Shown: one piece after another, positions 18,806 through 27,969 of the stretch
Position numbering within the stretch: the stretch's first letter is position 1
Layout of the letters: each line of letters begins with the position of its first letter
Origin: Ralstonia pickettii
Lineage (GTDB): Bacteria; Pseudomonadota; Gammaproteobacteria; Burkholderiales; Burkholderiaceae
NCBI RefSeq assembly: GCF_030582395.1
Contig: NZ_CP104381.1
Location: 3,422,480-3,486,479, forward strand
Length of the DNA stretch: 64,000 bases
Reading direction: 5' to 3'
Notes under the pieces: model-generated
Databases searched by the model: none
Seen by the model: only the letters and a program-made list of their open reading frames with translations
What the model was told of the DNA's origin: nothing
Made by a program: the position numbers and the translations under genes

Positions 18806-19420
18806 ATGAAACCGATCCAACGCCTGGCCCTGTGTTGCGTGCTCGCCTGCGCCCCGTTCGGCATTGCCCATGCCCAGCCCGCGCCGGCCTCCACTGGGGC
18901 CGCCGGCGCTTCCGCCTCGAATGATGCCAAGCGCAACGCTTACGACAGCGCCGTCAAGCAAGCCGATGCGAACTACAAAGCCGCCAAGGACAAGTGCGAT
19001 GCGATGAAGGGCAATGACCGCGACGTTTGCCGCGCGCAGGCCAAGGGCGATTACAACGTCGCCAAGGCCAACGCGATGGTCGAGCGCGATGGCACGGAAG
19101 CCGCCCGCAACCGCGCCGCCAAGGAGAAGGCCGAGGCCGACTACGACGTCGCCAAGACGAAATGCGATGCCATGAAGGGCAACGAGAAAGACACCTGCGT
19201 GAAGGACGCCAAGGCCGCTTATACGCGTGCCAAGGCCGGCGAGGAAGTGAACCATGCCAAGGCCACCGGCAACGCCAAGGACGTGAGTGAAGCCCGCCGC
19301 GATGCCGTCAAGGACACCAACGACGCCAATTACAAGGCTGCGAAGGAGCGTTGCGACGCCATGTCTGGCGATGCCAAGACGAAGTGTCAGAACGACGTCG
19401 CCGCCAAGTTCAAGAAGTAA
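18806..19420 (+). CDS. Exported Lys/Ala-rich protein with three Cys-paired repeats
   Basis: The 204-residue protein starts with a Sec signal (MKPIQRLALCCVLACAPFG, cut near AHAQ). The mature part is Lys/Ala/Asp-rich, probably helical, and contains three copies of a repeat. Each has a Tyr-Ala-Lys helix followed by a Cys pair with constant spacing: CDAMKGNDRDVC (Cys64/75), CDAMKGNEKDTC (120/131) and CDAMSGDAKTKC (183/194). The spacing suggests one disulfide per repeat in the periplasm. I know similar hypothetical proteins in Ralstonia but no function. The start follows AAGGAGAG. A CsbD-family stress gene follows, which hints at a stress role but does not show it. Confidence 0.75.
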   Translation: MKPIQRLALCCVLACAPFGIAHAQPAPASTGAAGASASNDAKRNAYDSAVKQADANYKAAKDKCDAMKGNDRDVCRAQAKGDYNVAKANAMVERDGTEAARNRAAKEKAEADYDVAKTKCDAMKGNEKDTCVKDAKAAYTRAKAGEEVNHAKATGNAKDVSEARRDAVKDTNDANYKAAKERCDAMSGDAKTKCQNDVAAKFKK

Positions 19421-19507
19421 GCCGCAAGGAAGTGTTCACACGGGCGGCCTGCCGGTCGCCCCTGCTTTGTCTCAATCGCTCAATCTATCAATTGCAAGGG
19501 AGGACGT

Positions 19508-19711
19508 ATGAACTGGGATCAGATCGAAGGCAAATGGGATCAAGCCAAGGGCAAGATCAAGGAAAAGTGGGGCCAGCTCACCGACGATGATCTGACTGTG
19601 ATCAGCGGCAAGCGCGACCAGCTCGCCGGCAAGATCCAAGAGCGCTATGGCTATACGAAGGAACGCGCTGAAGACGAACTCAAGGCGTGGGAGCGCGACA
19701 CCCGCTGGTAA
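19508..19711 (+). CDS. CsbD family stress-response protein
   Basis: This 67-residue hydrophilic protein matches the CsbD family (MNWDQIEGKWDQAKGKIKEKWG, then LTDDDL, then GKIQERYGYTKERAEDE). These proteins are induced by general stress in many bacteria; the molecular action is unknown. The start lies after GGGAGG. It converges on the RegA-like regulator gene, whose 3' end forms one arm of a hairpin shared with this transcript. Confidence 0.92.
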   Translation: MNWDQIEGKWDQAKGKIKEKWGQLTDDDLTVISGKRDQLAGKIQERYGYTKERAEDELKAWERDTRW

Positions 19712-19739
19712 TGCCGCGGTGATGTCGATGTAGTGACAG

Positions 19740-19770
19740 GCGGCCGGTCGTTTATTTTGCGACCGGCCGC
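19740..19770. terminator. Hairpin between csbD and the convergent regA-like gene
   Basis: An 11-base-pair stem (GCGGCCGGTCG / CGACCGGCCGC) with a T-rich nine-base loop. The loop-side bases include the stop codon of the minus-strand regulator. No strong T-run follows on either strand, so terminator function is plausible but not certain. Confidence 0.4.
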
Positions 19771-20330
19771 TTGCCCAATTTGCGCTGCAGCGTCCGACGG
19801 TGCATGTTGAGCGCCCGCGCCGTGGCGGAGATATTGCCGCCGTGCTCGGCGAGTACGCGCTGAATGTGTTCCCACTCCAGGCGCGCGACGGACAGCGGCG
19901 CGGGGTTCTCCATCGTCTGTTCAGCCACGGCTTCAGACACACCCACCTGCAGCGCCAGCAAAATCGAGTCGACATTGGCCGGCTTGGCCAAATATTCATC
20001 AGCGCCTAGCTTGACCGCCTGCACGGCGGTGGCGATGCTCGCATAGCCCGTGAGGATCAACATGCGCGCCTCGGGCAGCGCCTGGCGCAGTGGAGCAATC
20101 CAGTGCAGGCCCGAATCCGTGCCGCCATGGGGCATCAGTCCCTTGTCGCTGGTGGCCAGATGCAGATCGACGGTGACGTACGAGAAGCGCGTCTGGCGGG
20201 CCAGTGCCAGTGCCTCGCCGCCGGTGTGGGCGATCTGCGGAGCAAAGCCGCGGCGGGTGAGCGCGCGCGCCAGCGTCTGCGCAAAGACGTCGTCGTCATC
20301 GAGGATCAGAAAGGGGGCGGGCTGCTGCAT
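19752..20330 (-). CDS. regA: RegA/PrrA/ActR-type response regulator with loop insertion
   Basis: A 192-residue regulator of the RegA family: receiver domain with the acidic cluster DDDD at 11-14, phosphoacceptor Asp55 (TVDLHL), Thr94 (LTGYASIATAVQAVKLGA) and Lys116. A Fis-type HTH follows (GGNISATARALNMHRRTLQRKLGKR). The LTGYASIATAV helix is the RegA hallmark. Unusually, about 13 residues (roughly 59-72, ATSDKGLMPHGGTD) are inserted just after the phosphorylation site, where RegA proteins normally continue directly to xSGL. Its partner kinase gene lies 48 bases upstream. Such systems regulate respiration and redox-dependent genes. Confidence 0.9.
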   Translation of the reverse strand: MQQPAPFLILDDDDVFAQTLARALTRRGFAPQIAHTGGEALALARQTRFSYVTVDLHLATSDKGLMPHGGTDSGLHWIAPLRQALPEARMLILTGYASIATAVQAVKLGADEYLAKPANVDSILLALQVGVSEAVAEQTMENPAPLSVARLEWEHIQRVLAEHGGNISATARALNMHRRTLQRKLGKRPVAK

Positions 20331-20378
20331 GGTGTTCTCCGAGGCCGTACGCGCTTGGGGCTGCGTCAGGCCGTCTCA

Positions 20379-21725
20379 TTATGTAAAGAGGGTGGGCGCG
20401 CCCATGATGGGAGCGGCCGGGTGTTCTGTCGGACCACCGATCGGCAGGCGGAGTTCGGCAATGGCGCCTTGCGGCGGGTTCGGGCGCAGCGTCACGGTAC
20501 CACCCAGCCGGCGCGCCGTGGTGGAGGCCAGGTACAGCCCGATGCCGCGTCCGCCGTGCCGGCTTGGCACCGGCGTGCGGCCAAGCGAGGCGCGCAGGTC
20601 TTCAGGCAAACCCAACCCCGTATCGACGATGGACAGCACGATCTGCGGGGGCATATCGCGTGGCGTATCGGGGTTGGCGTCGATCCTAGCGGTCAGCAGC
20701 AGCGGCACCAGGTCGCGCCCGGCGTGGTGCTGGCTGCGGGCAGCGTTGTCGAGCAGGATGGTGAGAATCTGACCGACGTTCACCGCATCCAATTCCACCG
20801 CCTGTGCCGCGGGCGACGCCTCCGTGTGGAGGCGGATATCCGGATGGCGAAGCTGCCACGTCTGCGTAAAACCCGGTAGCCATTGGCCAAGCGGCTCCGG
20901 CGCGCCGTCGTTGGGTTTGCTCTGCAGTCGCGCCAGCGCGGCGCGGCACAGCTCAAGCTGCTGTTCGATGGCGCGCAGGTCTTCACGGTACGGAGCCAGT
21001 GGGGAGTCGGGCTGCTTCGCGTCGTGCTGCAGTTCGCCGGTGATGACGGCCACGGTAGACAGCGGCGTGCCCATTTCATGCGCCACGCTCGCGCCTTGCG
21101 ACATCAGAGCTTCGATGCGTTGCTCGCGCAGCAGCCGCTCGCGCGCTTCGGTCAGCTGTGCATCGCTCTCGCGCAGGGCGGCGGACAGGCGCGCCGTAAA
21201 GCCGGCGATCATCGCGCTGCTGGCCACAAAATCGATCCACATGCCGGCCAGGTGATAGGCCAATGCATCGGCCTGGTTCGCCAGCTTCAGCGGGATGTAG
21301 TTGCCGAGCATCATGCTATAGGCGGCCAGGGCGTACAGCGTCAGGCCGACCACGTGAGCGATCGGCAGCATGGCGGCGGCAATCGCCAGCGCCGGCAGAT
21401 AGAACGAGACAAACGGGTTGGTCGCGCCACCTGTGAAATACAGCAGGGCGGACAGCGCGGTCAGGTCCACCAGCAGTTGAACGGTGATCTCGATATGCTG
21501 CACGGGCCGGTTGCGCCGCACCCGCCATCCGGTCAGCAGGTTGAATAGCGCGTGCAGGCCCATCACGCTCAGCAGCGGCACCACCGGCAGTTGCACGCCA
21601 AATACCAGCGGCGCGAGCAGCATCAGCACCAGTTGGGTGGCCAGCAGGCTCCATCGCAGCCAAAACAGGCGGCGTAGACTGGAGGCATCCAGCAGAGGGG
21701 CGGCAAGAGACAGGGTGGAAAGCAT
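20379..21725 (-). CDS. regB: RegB/PrrB-type redox sensor histidine kinase
   Basis: The 448-residue kinase has six predicted membrane helices. The quinone-binding motif GGATNPF (99-105) sits in the third extracytoplasmic region. The H-box is SVAHEMGTPLSTV (His216), a redox-active Cys corresponds to Cys260 (LELCRAAL), and the ATPase domain carries LLDNAARS, DTGLGLP and GRGIGLYL. Together these residues are those used by RegB to sense the ubiquinone pool and oxygen. The start chosen is ATG 21725; a TTG nine bases earlier is also in frame. It should phosphorylate the RegA-like regulator encoded next on the same strand. Confidence 0.92.
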   Translation of the reverse strand: MLSTLSLAAPLLDASSLRRLFWLRWSLLATQLVLMLLAPLVFGVQLPVVPLLSVMGLHALFNLLTGWRVRRNRPVQHIEITVQLLVDLTALSALLYFTGGATNPFVSFYLPALAIAAAMLPIAHVVGLTLYALAAYSMMLGNYIPLKLANQADALAYHLAGMWIDFVASSAMIAGFTARLSAALRESDAQLTEARERLLREQRIEALMSQGASVAHEMGTPLSTVAVITGELQHDAKQPDSPLAPYREDLRAIEQQLELCRAALARLQSKPNDGAPEPLGQWLPGFTQTWQLRHPDIRLHTEASPAAQAVELDAVNVGQILTILLDNAARSQHHAGRDLVPLLLTARIDANPDTPRDMPPQIVLSIVDTGLGLPEDLRASLGRTPVPSRHGGRGIGLYLASTTARRLGGTVTLRPNPPQGAIAELRLPIGGPTEHPAAPIMGAPTLFT

Positions 21726-21866
21726 GGTGAACAAGTGTAAACGTGCGCGCCGCGCGGTTCTCCGTGCGGCGATGCGTCAATCAGCCGCACAATTGTGCAC
21801 CCAACCTATCTCCCCGCAGGTGCTGTGCTTTAATGCGCAGCACGTACGTCCTGACAGGAGCCTTTG

Positions 21867-22364
21867 ATGATGACGTCCCGGTTGATCCGTTCTTCCGCAG
21901 CCCTGGCTGTGCTCACCGCTGGCCTGCTCGCCAGCGTCACCGCTTACGCGCAGGTCACCGTGCAAGACGCGTGGGTGCGCGGCACGGTGCCCGGCCAAAC
22001 GTCCAGCGGCGCATTCATGACGCTGCAATCGGCCGACGGTGCCAAAGTGGTGGGCGTGTCGACGCCCGTGGCCGGCACGGCCGAGATTCACGAAATGAAG
22101 ATGGAAGGCAACGTCATGCGCATGCGCGCCGTTCAGTCACTGGACCTGCCGAAGGGCCAGACGGTGCAGCTCAAGCCGGGCGGCTACCACGTGATGCTCA
22201 TGGACCTGAAGCAGCCCCTGGCCAAGGACGCCACCGTGCCGCTCACGCTCAAGGTCGAGCTGGCCGACAAGCGCGTCGTCGAGCAGAAGGTCGAGGCCCG
22301 AGTGCGCGACCTGACCGCCGGCAACATGCCCGCCATGAACCACGGTGGCGAACACAAACATTGA
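21867..22364 (+). CDS. Periplasmic copper chaperone PCu(A)C
   Basis: The 165-residue protein has a signal peptide (cut near AYAQV) and the PCu(A)C copper-binding motif H-x-M ... M-x-M and H-x-M. His and Met lie in IHEMKMEGNVMRM, and a second pair in GGYHVMLM. A His/Met-rich C-terminal tail (MPAMNHGGEHKH) could add a further copper site. These chaperones deliver Cu(I) to the CuA centre of cytochrome oxidase. Its place beside the RegB/RegA redox system, divergently transcribed, fits control of respiratory oxidase assembly. ACAGGAG precedes the ATG pair at 21867/21870. Confidence 0.92.
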   Translation: MMTSRLIRSSAALAVLTAGLLASVTAYAQVTVQDAWVRGTVPGQTSSGAFMTLQSADGAKVVGVSTPVAGTAEIHEMKMEGNVMRMRAVQSLDLPKGQTVQLKPGGYHVMLMDLKQPLAKDATVPLTLKVELADKRVVEQKVEARVRDLTAGNMPAMNHGGEHKH

Positions 22365-22410
22365 TGGCTTGCGGCGAGTGTCGCTTCAAGCCACGCAAGC
22401 AAGCATTCCC

Positions 22411-22632
22411 ATGGCTAACAAGACACTGGGCACTCGCCAGAAACTGACCTTCCGCATCGAGCCTTCAACGAAGGCCGGCACGGCGCGCCCGCGCAACGTT
22501 TTCGTGCCGCTCGCCCGCGGCCGCAAGGCCGGCGCCCACACCGAAGGCGGCCACGCTGAACGTCAGCGCGGCCGGGCCGACGTCCACCGCGCATTGCGCA
22601 CGCTCGACGACGACGGCAAAGACAAGGACTGA
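22411..22632 (+). CDS. Small basic protein, unknown function
   Basis: A 73-residue, highly basic protein (MANKTLGTRQKLTFRIEPST...), with Arg/Lys-rich middle RGRKAG and an acidic end DDDGKDKD. No family is recognised and no membrane segment or signal is present. It follows the copper chaperone by 46 bases and converges on the CWC gene with a four-base gap. The composition is like a nucleic-acid-binding protein, but this is only a guess. Confidence 0.55.
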   Translation: MANKTLGTRQKLTFRIEPSTKAGTARPRNVFVPLARGRKAGAHTEGGHAERQRGRADVHRALRTLDDDGKDKD

Positions 22633-22636
22633 TCAG

Positions 22637-22852
22637 TCAGTTGGATTCGGATGCTGCCCGCGCCTGCGCAATCGCTTCGCGCAGGCAACGCTGGCAGCGG
22701 CAGCCTTGTCCCGGGCGCCGCGCGCTGACAGGTAGCGCTTCTTCGGTCATGCACCAGCATGTTGTATCGCGCTGCGAGCCCTCGCCGATGGCGCCGCAGC
22801 GCAACGCCGCGCCGCAGATTGCACATGCGGTGTTGGCGGCCGACGGGGTCAC
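22637..22852 (-). CDS. Cysteine-rich CWC family protein
   Basis: The 71-residue protein carries eight cysteines in the CWC pattern: CAICG, C19, TTCWC and the pairs in GCRCQRC. A zinc or iron site is likely; function unknown. The start is GTG 22852, overlapping the stop of the anti-sigma gene as GTGA. This overlap and the strand continuity identify the start and show translational coupling as third gene of a sigma/anti-sigma operon. An upstream in-frame ATG at 22936 lies within the anti-sigma gene and is less likely. Confidence 0.7.
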   Translation of the reverse strand: MTPSAANTACAICGAALRCGAIGEGSQRDTTCWCMTEEALPVSARRPGQGCRCQRCLREAIAQARAASESN

Positions 22853-23061
22853 GCTTGGCTGCTCCCGTCGTCTTCGTGCCCGAGCTTGTGCATTGCCTGG
22901 CGCAGAAACCCCATCTGGTGTGAGAACCGCGTACACGCATCGCAGGCAAACAAATGCACGCGCAGGCGCAGCCGCTCACCTGTGGAGAGGTCGCGATCCA
23001 TCTTCGACACCAGCATGCGGTGGGCTTCTTTACAGGTGGGTAGTCCCCAACGGTTCGGCAT
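22849..23061 (-). CDS. Zinc-binding anti-sigma factor (ZAS type)
   Basis: A 70-residue cytoplasmic protein with the ZAS signature H-x3-C-x2-C (His36, Cys40, Cys43 in HLFACDAC) and an upstream Cys10-x3-His14. It lies 42 bases downstream of an ECF sigma factor gene on the same strand, as expected of the cognate anti-sigma. ZAS anti-sigmas of the RsrA/ChrR type release their sigma on oxidation or zinc loss. There is no membrane segment or extra sensory domain, so sensing would be through the zinc site itself. Confidence 0.85.
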   Translation of the reverse strand: MPNRWGLPTCKEAHRMLVSKMDRDLSTGERLRLRVHLFACDACTRFSHQMGFLRQAMHKLGHEDDGSSQA

Positions 23062-23103
23062 GATTGTTCTCGGTGATGCGGCTTAGGTGCGCCTGCGGGC
23101 GGT

Positions 23104-23697
23104 TCAGGCGGCGGTGGGCTGATTGCCGAACCAGTGCAGATCAAGGCACTCGCGCAGGCGCATGCGGGCACGGTAGAGAAGTGCCCAGGCATTGGTCGCG
23201 GTGATCTGCAATTCCTGACAGATTTCGTCGGTTTCCAACTCCAGCCACTCGCGCATCATGAAGACGCGGCCAACACGCGGCGGCAGGCGATCAACGCACA
23301 TTTGCAGCACGTCGAAGAACTCGCGCCGCGACAGCGCGGCATCGGGGTCGCCCCAATCCGAGGGCGGGCTCGTGTAGTGGCCGTCGGCGGCGAACAGGCT
23401 GTCGAAGACCGCCTCGTCGGAACGCATGCCGGCCTCGTCGGATTCACCGCCCGCAAGCAGCGAGACGCGCACTTCGCGCCGCCCCGACCGGATCGCATCG
23501 ATGATCTTGTGCTTGAGGATGCCGATGACGTAAGTCTTGAGCGAGGCGTTGCCGGCAAAGCGCTCTGGATGTTCGAGCACGGCCAGGATGGTGTCGGCCA
23601 CCGTGTCTTCGGCCAGGGCCGTGTCGCGCAATTGCAATTGCGCAAAGCGCAGCAGGTGAGGGCGCAGCGCGTCGAGTTGGTCGGGTGCGATGGCCAT
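23104..23697 (-). CDS. ECF RNA polymerase sigma factor
   Basis: This 197-residue sigma factor has region 2 (RDTALAEDTVADTILAVLEHPERF, then SLKTYVIGILKHKIIDAIR) and region 4 (LPPRVGRVFMMREWLELETDEI, then ATNAWALLYRARMRLRECLD). Between them is an acidic linker of about 50 residues. Start Met23697 is preferred because GGGGAAT precedes it, over an in-frame ATG at 23742. It is followed by a ZAS anti-sigma and a CWC protein. I looked for an autoregulatory GGAAC-N16-GTC promoter upstream and did not find a convincing one. Confidence 0.93.
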   Translation of the reverse strand: MAIAPDQLDALRPHLLRFAQLQLRDTALAEDTVADTILAVLEHPERFAGNASLKTYVIGILKHKIIDAIRSGRREVRVSLLAGGESDEAGMRSDEAVFDSLFAADGHYTSPPSDWGDPDAALSRREFFDVLQMCVDRLPPRVGRVFMMREWLELETDEICQELQITATNAWALLYRARMRLRECLDLHWFGNQPTAA

Positions 23698-23744
23698 GAT
23701 TCCCCAGGGTGTTCTTTCGTGGCAACGGTATGGCGGGCACATAA

Positions 23745-24796
<1,052 letters not shown>

Positions 24797-24797
<1 letters not shown>

Positions 24798-25654
24798 TGC
24801 GAACCACCCGGGCGGTGCGCGTGCGCCATGCTGCGCGCACCTTCCCGCGCGAGGTGCCGGCGGGCTCTGCGCCCGCCCGGCAGCCGGTCTGGCTGTTCGA
24901 CCTCGACAACACCCTTCACCACGCATCGCACGCGATCTTTCCACAGATCAACCGGCTGATGACGGCATACGTGGCCCGCGTGCTTGGCACCGATGACGCC
25001 ACCGCCAGCCAGGTGCGCGTGGACTACTGGCGCCGCTACGGCGCCACGATTCTGGGCATGGTCCGCCACCACGGCGTCGACCCCGATGATTTCCTGGCCG
25101 AGGCACACCGCTTTGAAGACCTGCGCGCCATGGTGCGCGCAGAGCGCGGCCTGGCCCAACTGCTGCGCGCGCTGCCAGGGCGAAAGATTTTGCTGACGAA
25201 CGCGCCTGCGGCCTACGCACGCGAGGTGCTGCGGCTGATTGGCCTGAAACGCGCATTCCTGCGCGAAATCGCCGTCGAACACATGTGGGTGCACCGGCGC
25301 CTGCGCCCGAAACCCGATCCGCTGATGCTGCGCCGGCTGCTTGCACGCGAACGGATTGCGCCATCACGCGCCATCCTCGTCGAAGACACGCTTTCTCACC
25401 TCAAACGCTATCGACGCCTGGGGATCGGCACCGTCTGGGTGACAGGCTATCTGCGGCGCGTGCTGCCGGGCGTCCAGCTGACTCCCGCTGCCGATGCATC
25501 GCATCCAATGCAAGCGTCGGCAATGGGCGCGCGTGCAAATTCACCACATCAACCGGCCGCCACACCGATTTTGTTCGCCAACCGGCCCGGCTATGTGAGC
25601 GTGAAAGTAAAATCGGTGCTTCAACTAAAACGAAGGCTTGTTCGACGCGGCTAG
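24797..25654 (+). CDS. HAD-family pyrimidine 5'-nucleotidase-like hydrolase
   Basis: A 285-residue HAD hydrolase of the SDT1/pyrimidine-5'-nucleotidase type. Motif I is DLDNTL (Asp35 nucleophile, Asp37), motif II LLTNAP, motif III Lys around RPKPDP, and motif IV LVEDTLSHL. The helical cap lies at residues about 45-130. The last 60 residues are a Pro/Ala/Ser-rich tail ending in a basic stretch, longer than most relatives. The gene overlaps argB by one base and precedes slmA, an order conserved in Burkholderiaceae. The physiological substrate is inferred from family. Confidence 0.85.
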
Positions 25655-25699
25655 GCAGTGGTAACTCCGCGCTCAGAACGGGAGAGGGGCCAGGAAGTC

Positions 25700-26350
25700 A
25701 TGAGCAACGCGCAAACCGAGTTTCCGACCGCCGAGCCGGTCGCGGACGTCGCCATAGCAGCACCGCCGGTACGCAAACGCCCCCGCCCGGGCGAGCGCCG
25801 TGTGCAGATTCTGCAGACGCTCGCCGGTATGCTCGAGCATCCGCGTGGTGAAAAGATCACAACCGCAGGCTTGGCTGCACGGCTGGATGTCTCCGAAGCG
25901 GCTCTCTATCGTCACTTCGCCAGCAAGGCGCAGATGTTCGAAGGGCTGATCGAATTTATCGAGCAGACCGTCTTCGGCCTCATCAACCAGATCACGCTGC
26001 GCGAAGAACACGGTTTGCGCCAGGCGCATGCCATCGCGCACATGCTGCTGTCGTTTGCCGACAAGAATCCAGGCATGACGCGCGTGCTGGTGGGCGATGC
26101 GCTGGTCGGCGAAGACGAGCGCCTGCCCGAGCGCATGGCGCAGTGCCTGGATCGCATCGAGGCGTCGCTCAAACAGAGTCTGCGTATCGCGGTCACGCAG
26201 GGTGCTTGGCCTGCGGATACCGATATCGCATCGCGCGCCAACCTGCTCGTGTGTGCTGTGCTGGGGCGCTGGCATCGGTATGCGAAGAGCGGCTTCCGGA
26301 AGTCTCCGGTCGAAGGTGCAGATGCGCAGTTGCGCGTGCTGTTGGCATGA
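25700..26350 (+). CDS. slmA: Nucleoid occlusion factor SlmA (TetR-like)
   Basis: SlmA binds specific chromosomal sites and prevents FtsZ assembly over the nucleoid. The 216-residue protein has an N-terminal disordered segment, then the TetR HTH (residues about 33-80) with the SlmA-specific RRVQILQTLAGMLEHP and GLAARLDVSEAALYRHFASKAQM. The C-terminal domain includes HMLLSFADKNPGMTRVL. Start ATG 25700 follows CAGGAAG. Its neighbour, an HAD nucleotidase, is typical for betaproteobacteria. A terminator follows at once. Confidence 0.93.
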   Translation: MSNAQTEFPTAEPVADVAIAAPPVRKRPRPGERRVQILQTLAGMLEHPRGEKITTAGLAARLDVSEAALYRHFASKAQMFEGLIEFIEQTVFGLINQITLREEHGLRQAHAIAHMLLSFADKNPGMTRVLVGDALVGEDERLPERMAQCLDRIEASLKQSLRIAVTQGAWPADTDIASRANLLVCAVLGRWHRYAKSGFRKSPVEGADAQLRVLLA

Positions 26351-26370
26351 GCCGGCATCATCGAAAGAAG

Positions 26371-26394
26371 GCCCCGCAATGCGGGGCTTTTTTA
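26371..26394 (+). terminator. Intrinsic terminator after slmA
   Basis: A perfect seven-base-pair GC stem (GCCCCGC / GCGGGGC, AAT loop) is followed by six T. It lies between slmA and the convergent GabR-like gene. Confidence 0.9.
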
Positions 26395-26410
26395 TTGCGC
26401 GCGTCGTAGG

Positions 26411-27958
26411 TCAGCCGATGGTACGTACCGCCTCCGCCAACGTATGAAAGCGCGCCGCAATCTGCTCCGTCTCCACATGGCCATAGCCGAGCAGCAGCCC
26501 AGGCAGGCGACGCGCATCGTCCTGGTAATACCGTGACAGCGGGCGCGTGACGACGTCATTGGCGAGCGCCAGATCGGCAACGGCCACATCGTTGGTGCCG
26601 GCCGGCAAGCCCAGCACGAGATGCAGGCCCGACGCGCCGTCATGCACAGGCAGCGCGTCGCCAAACTCGCGGTTGATGGACGCCAGCAGCGTTTCGCGCC
26701 GCTCGGCATACACGCCGCGCATGCGCCGGATGTGCGAGACGAAATGGCCCTCCGCAATGAAGTCCGCCAGCACGGCCTGCGTGAGAATCTGGCCGCCGCG
26801 GAACATCTCCGACAGCCCCGTCGCAAACGCATCGGCCAGCGCCGGCGGCACGACCAGATAGCCGATCCGCAAGCTGGGGAACAGCACTTTCGAGAACGTG
26901 CCCATGTAAAGCACGCGCCCGCCTTCATCCAGCCCCTGCAATGAGGGCAGCGGACGGCTGCCGTAGCGGAATTCGCTGTCGTAATCGTCTTCAACAATCC
27001 ACGCATCGGTGGCATGTGCGGTCGCCAGCAGCGCGCGGCGTCGCGCCAGGCTCATCACCGAACCGAGCGGATATTGGTGCGAGGGCGAGACCACCATGAG
27101 CCTCGGCGGCTTGCTGCCCTGGCGACCGCGCGTGGGGATGTCAAAGCGCATGCCTTCGTCGTCCACCGGCAGCGGCACGGTGCGCACGCCCGCAGCGGTG
27201 AGGACGCTGCGCACGCCCCAGTACCCGGGGTCTTCAATCCATGCGCTGTCGCCTGCGTCGCACAGCAACTGCGCGATGAGCTGGAGCGAAGGATGGATGC
27301 CGGCAGTGATGACGATCTGCTCGGGCTCGCAGCGCACGCCGCGTGCGGTACGCAAGTAATCGGCCAGCGCGGTGCGCAACGGCAGGTAGCCCGCGCCTAC
27401 GGGATACGTCAGCAACGCGGGCGATGGCTTGCGCAGCAGCCGGTTGTGCAATCGCGACCAGATACGTGCCGGAAACATCCGCACTTCCGGCACGCCCGGC
27501 ATGAAGGCGCCCCATTGGCGCGAGCTGGCGCCTGCATCGCGCACCAGCGCACGGCCGCGCGTGGAAAGCATCGGCGCAGACGGCGTGGCTGCCTCGGCGA
27601 TCGGCGCGGCCGCTGCTGTGGCGACGGCTGCAGCCGGTGCAGGCGCGGCGTCCAGCCGGTCTGGTGCGGTATCGGCGACGAAGGTGCCGCTGCCAACGCC
27701 CGCCGAGACATAGCCTTCCACACCGAGTTGTTCATAAACGTGGATGACCGTGTTGCGTGCGATACCTAGCTCGGACGCCAACTGCCGCGATGACGGCAGG
27801 CGGGTGCCCGGCTGCAGTTCGTCGCGCAGGATGCCTTCCTGCAACACGCGGTAGAGGCGGCGATGGTCGGGCTCGCCGCCGGGGTCGGCACGGTCAAAAC
27901 GGCGCTGCAGGTAGTCGACCAGCATGCTGGCGCGGTGCGTGGGTGAATGGTCGGCCAT
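26411..27958 (-). CDS. gabR: MocR/GabR-type transcription regulator (GntR HTH + aminotransferase domain)
   Basis: The 515-residue protein joins a GntR winged helix (residues about 15-90; LPSSRQLASELGIARNTVIHVYEQL) through an Ala/Pro-rich linker (about 95-135) to a fold-type I aminotransferase domain. The PLP lysine is in MGTFSKVLFPSLRIGY. GabR binds PLP and GABA and activates GABA catabolism; the divergent gabT and gabD genes strongly suggest the same here. ATG 27958 gives the standard N-terminus. The intergenic region carries a direct repeat GAGCCAA that may be the binding site. Confidence 0.9.
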   Translation of the reverse strand: MADHSPTHRASMLVDYLQRRFDRADPGGEPDHRRLYRVLQEGILRDELQPGTRLPSSRQLASELGIARNTVIHVYEQLGVEGYVSAGVGSGTFVADTAPDRLDAAPAPAAAVATAAAAPIAEAATPSAPMLSTRGRALVRDAGASSRQWGAFMPGVPEVRMFPARIWSRLHNRLLRKPSPALLTYPVGAGYLPLRTALADYLRTARGVRCEPEQIVITAGIHPSLQLIAQLLCDAGDSAWIEDPGYWGVRSVLTAAGVRTVPLPVDDEGMRFDIPTRGRQGSKPPRLMVVSPSHQYPLGSVMSLARRRALLATAHATDAWIVEDDYDSEFRYGSRPLPSLQGLDEGGRVLYMGTFSKVLFPSLRIGYLVVPPALADAFATGLSEMFRGGQILTQAVLADFIAEGHFVSHIRRMRGVYAERRETLLASINREFGDALPVHDGASGLHLVLGLPAGTNDVAVADLALANDVVTRPLSRYYQDDARRLPGLLLGYGHVETEQIAARFHTLAEAVRTIG

Positions 27959-27969
27959 GGTGCGCGATG

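Noticed and set aside
22385..22411. A longer start for the 73-residue protein at 22345
   Set aside because: That start lies inside the copper-chaperone gene; ATG 22411 gives a self-contained frame after it.
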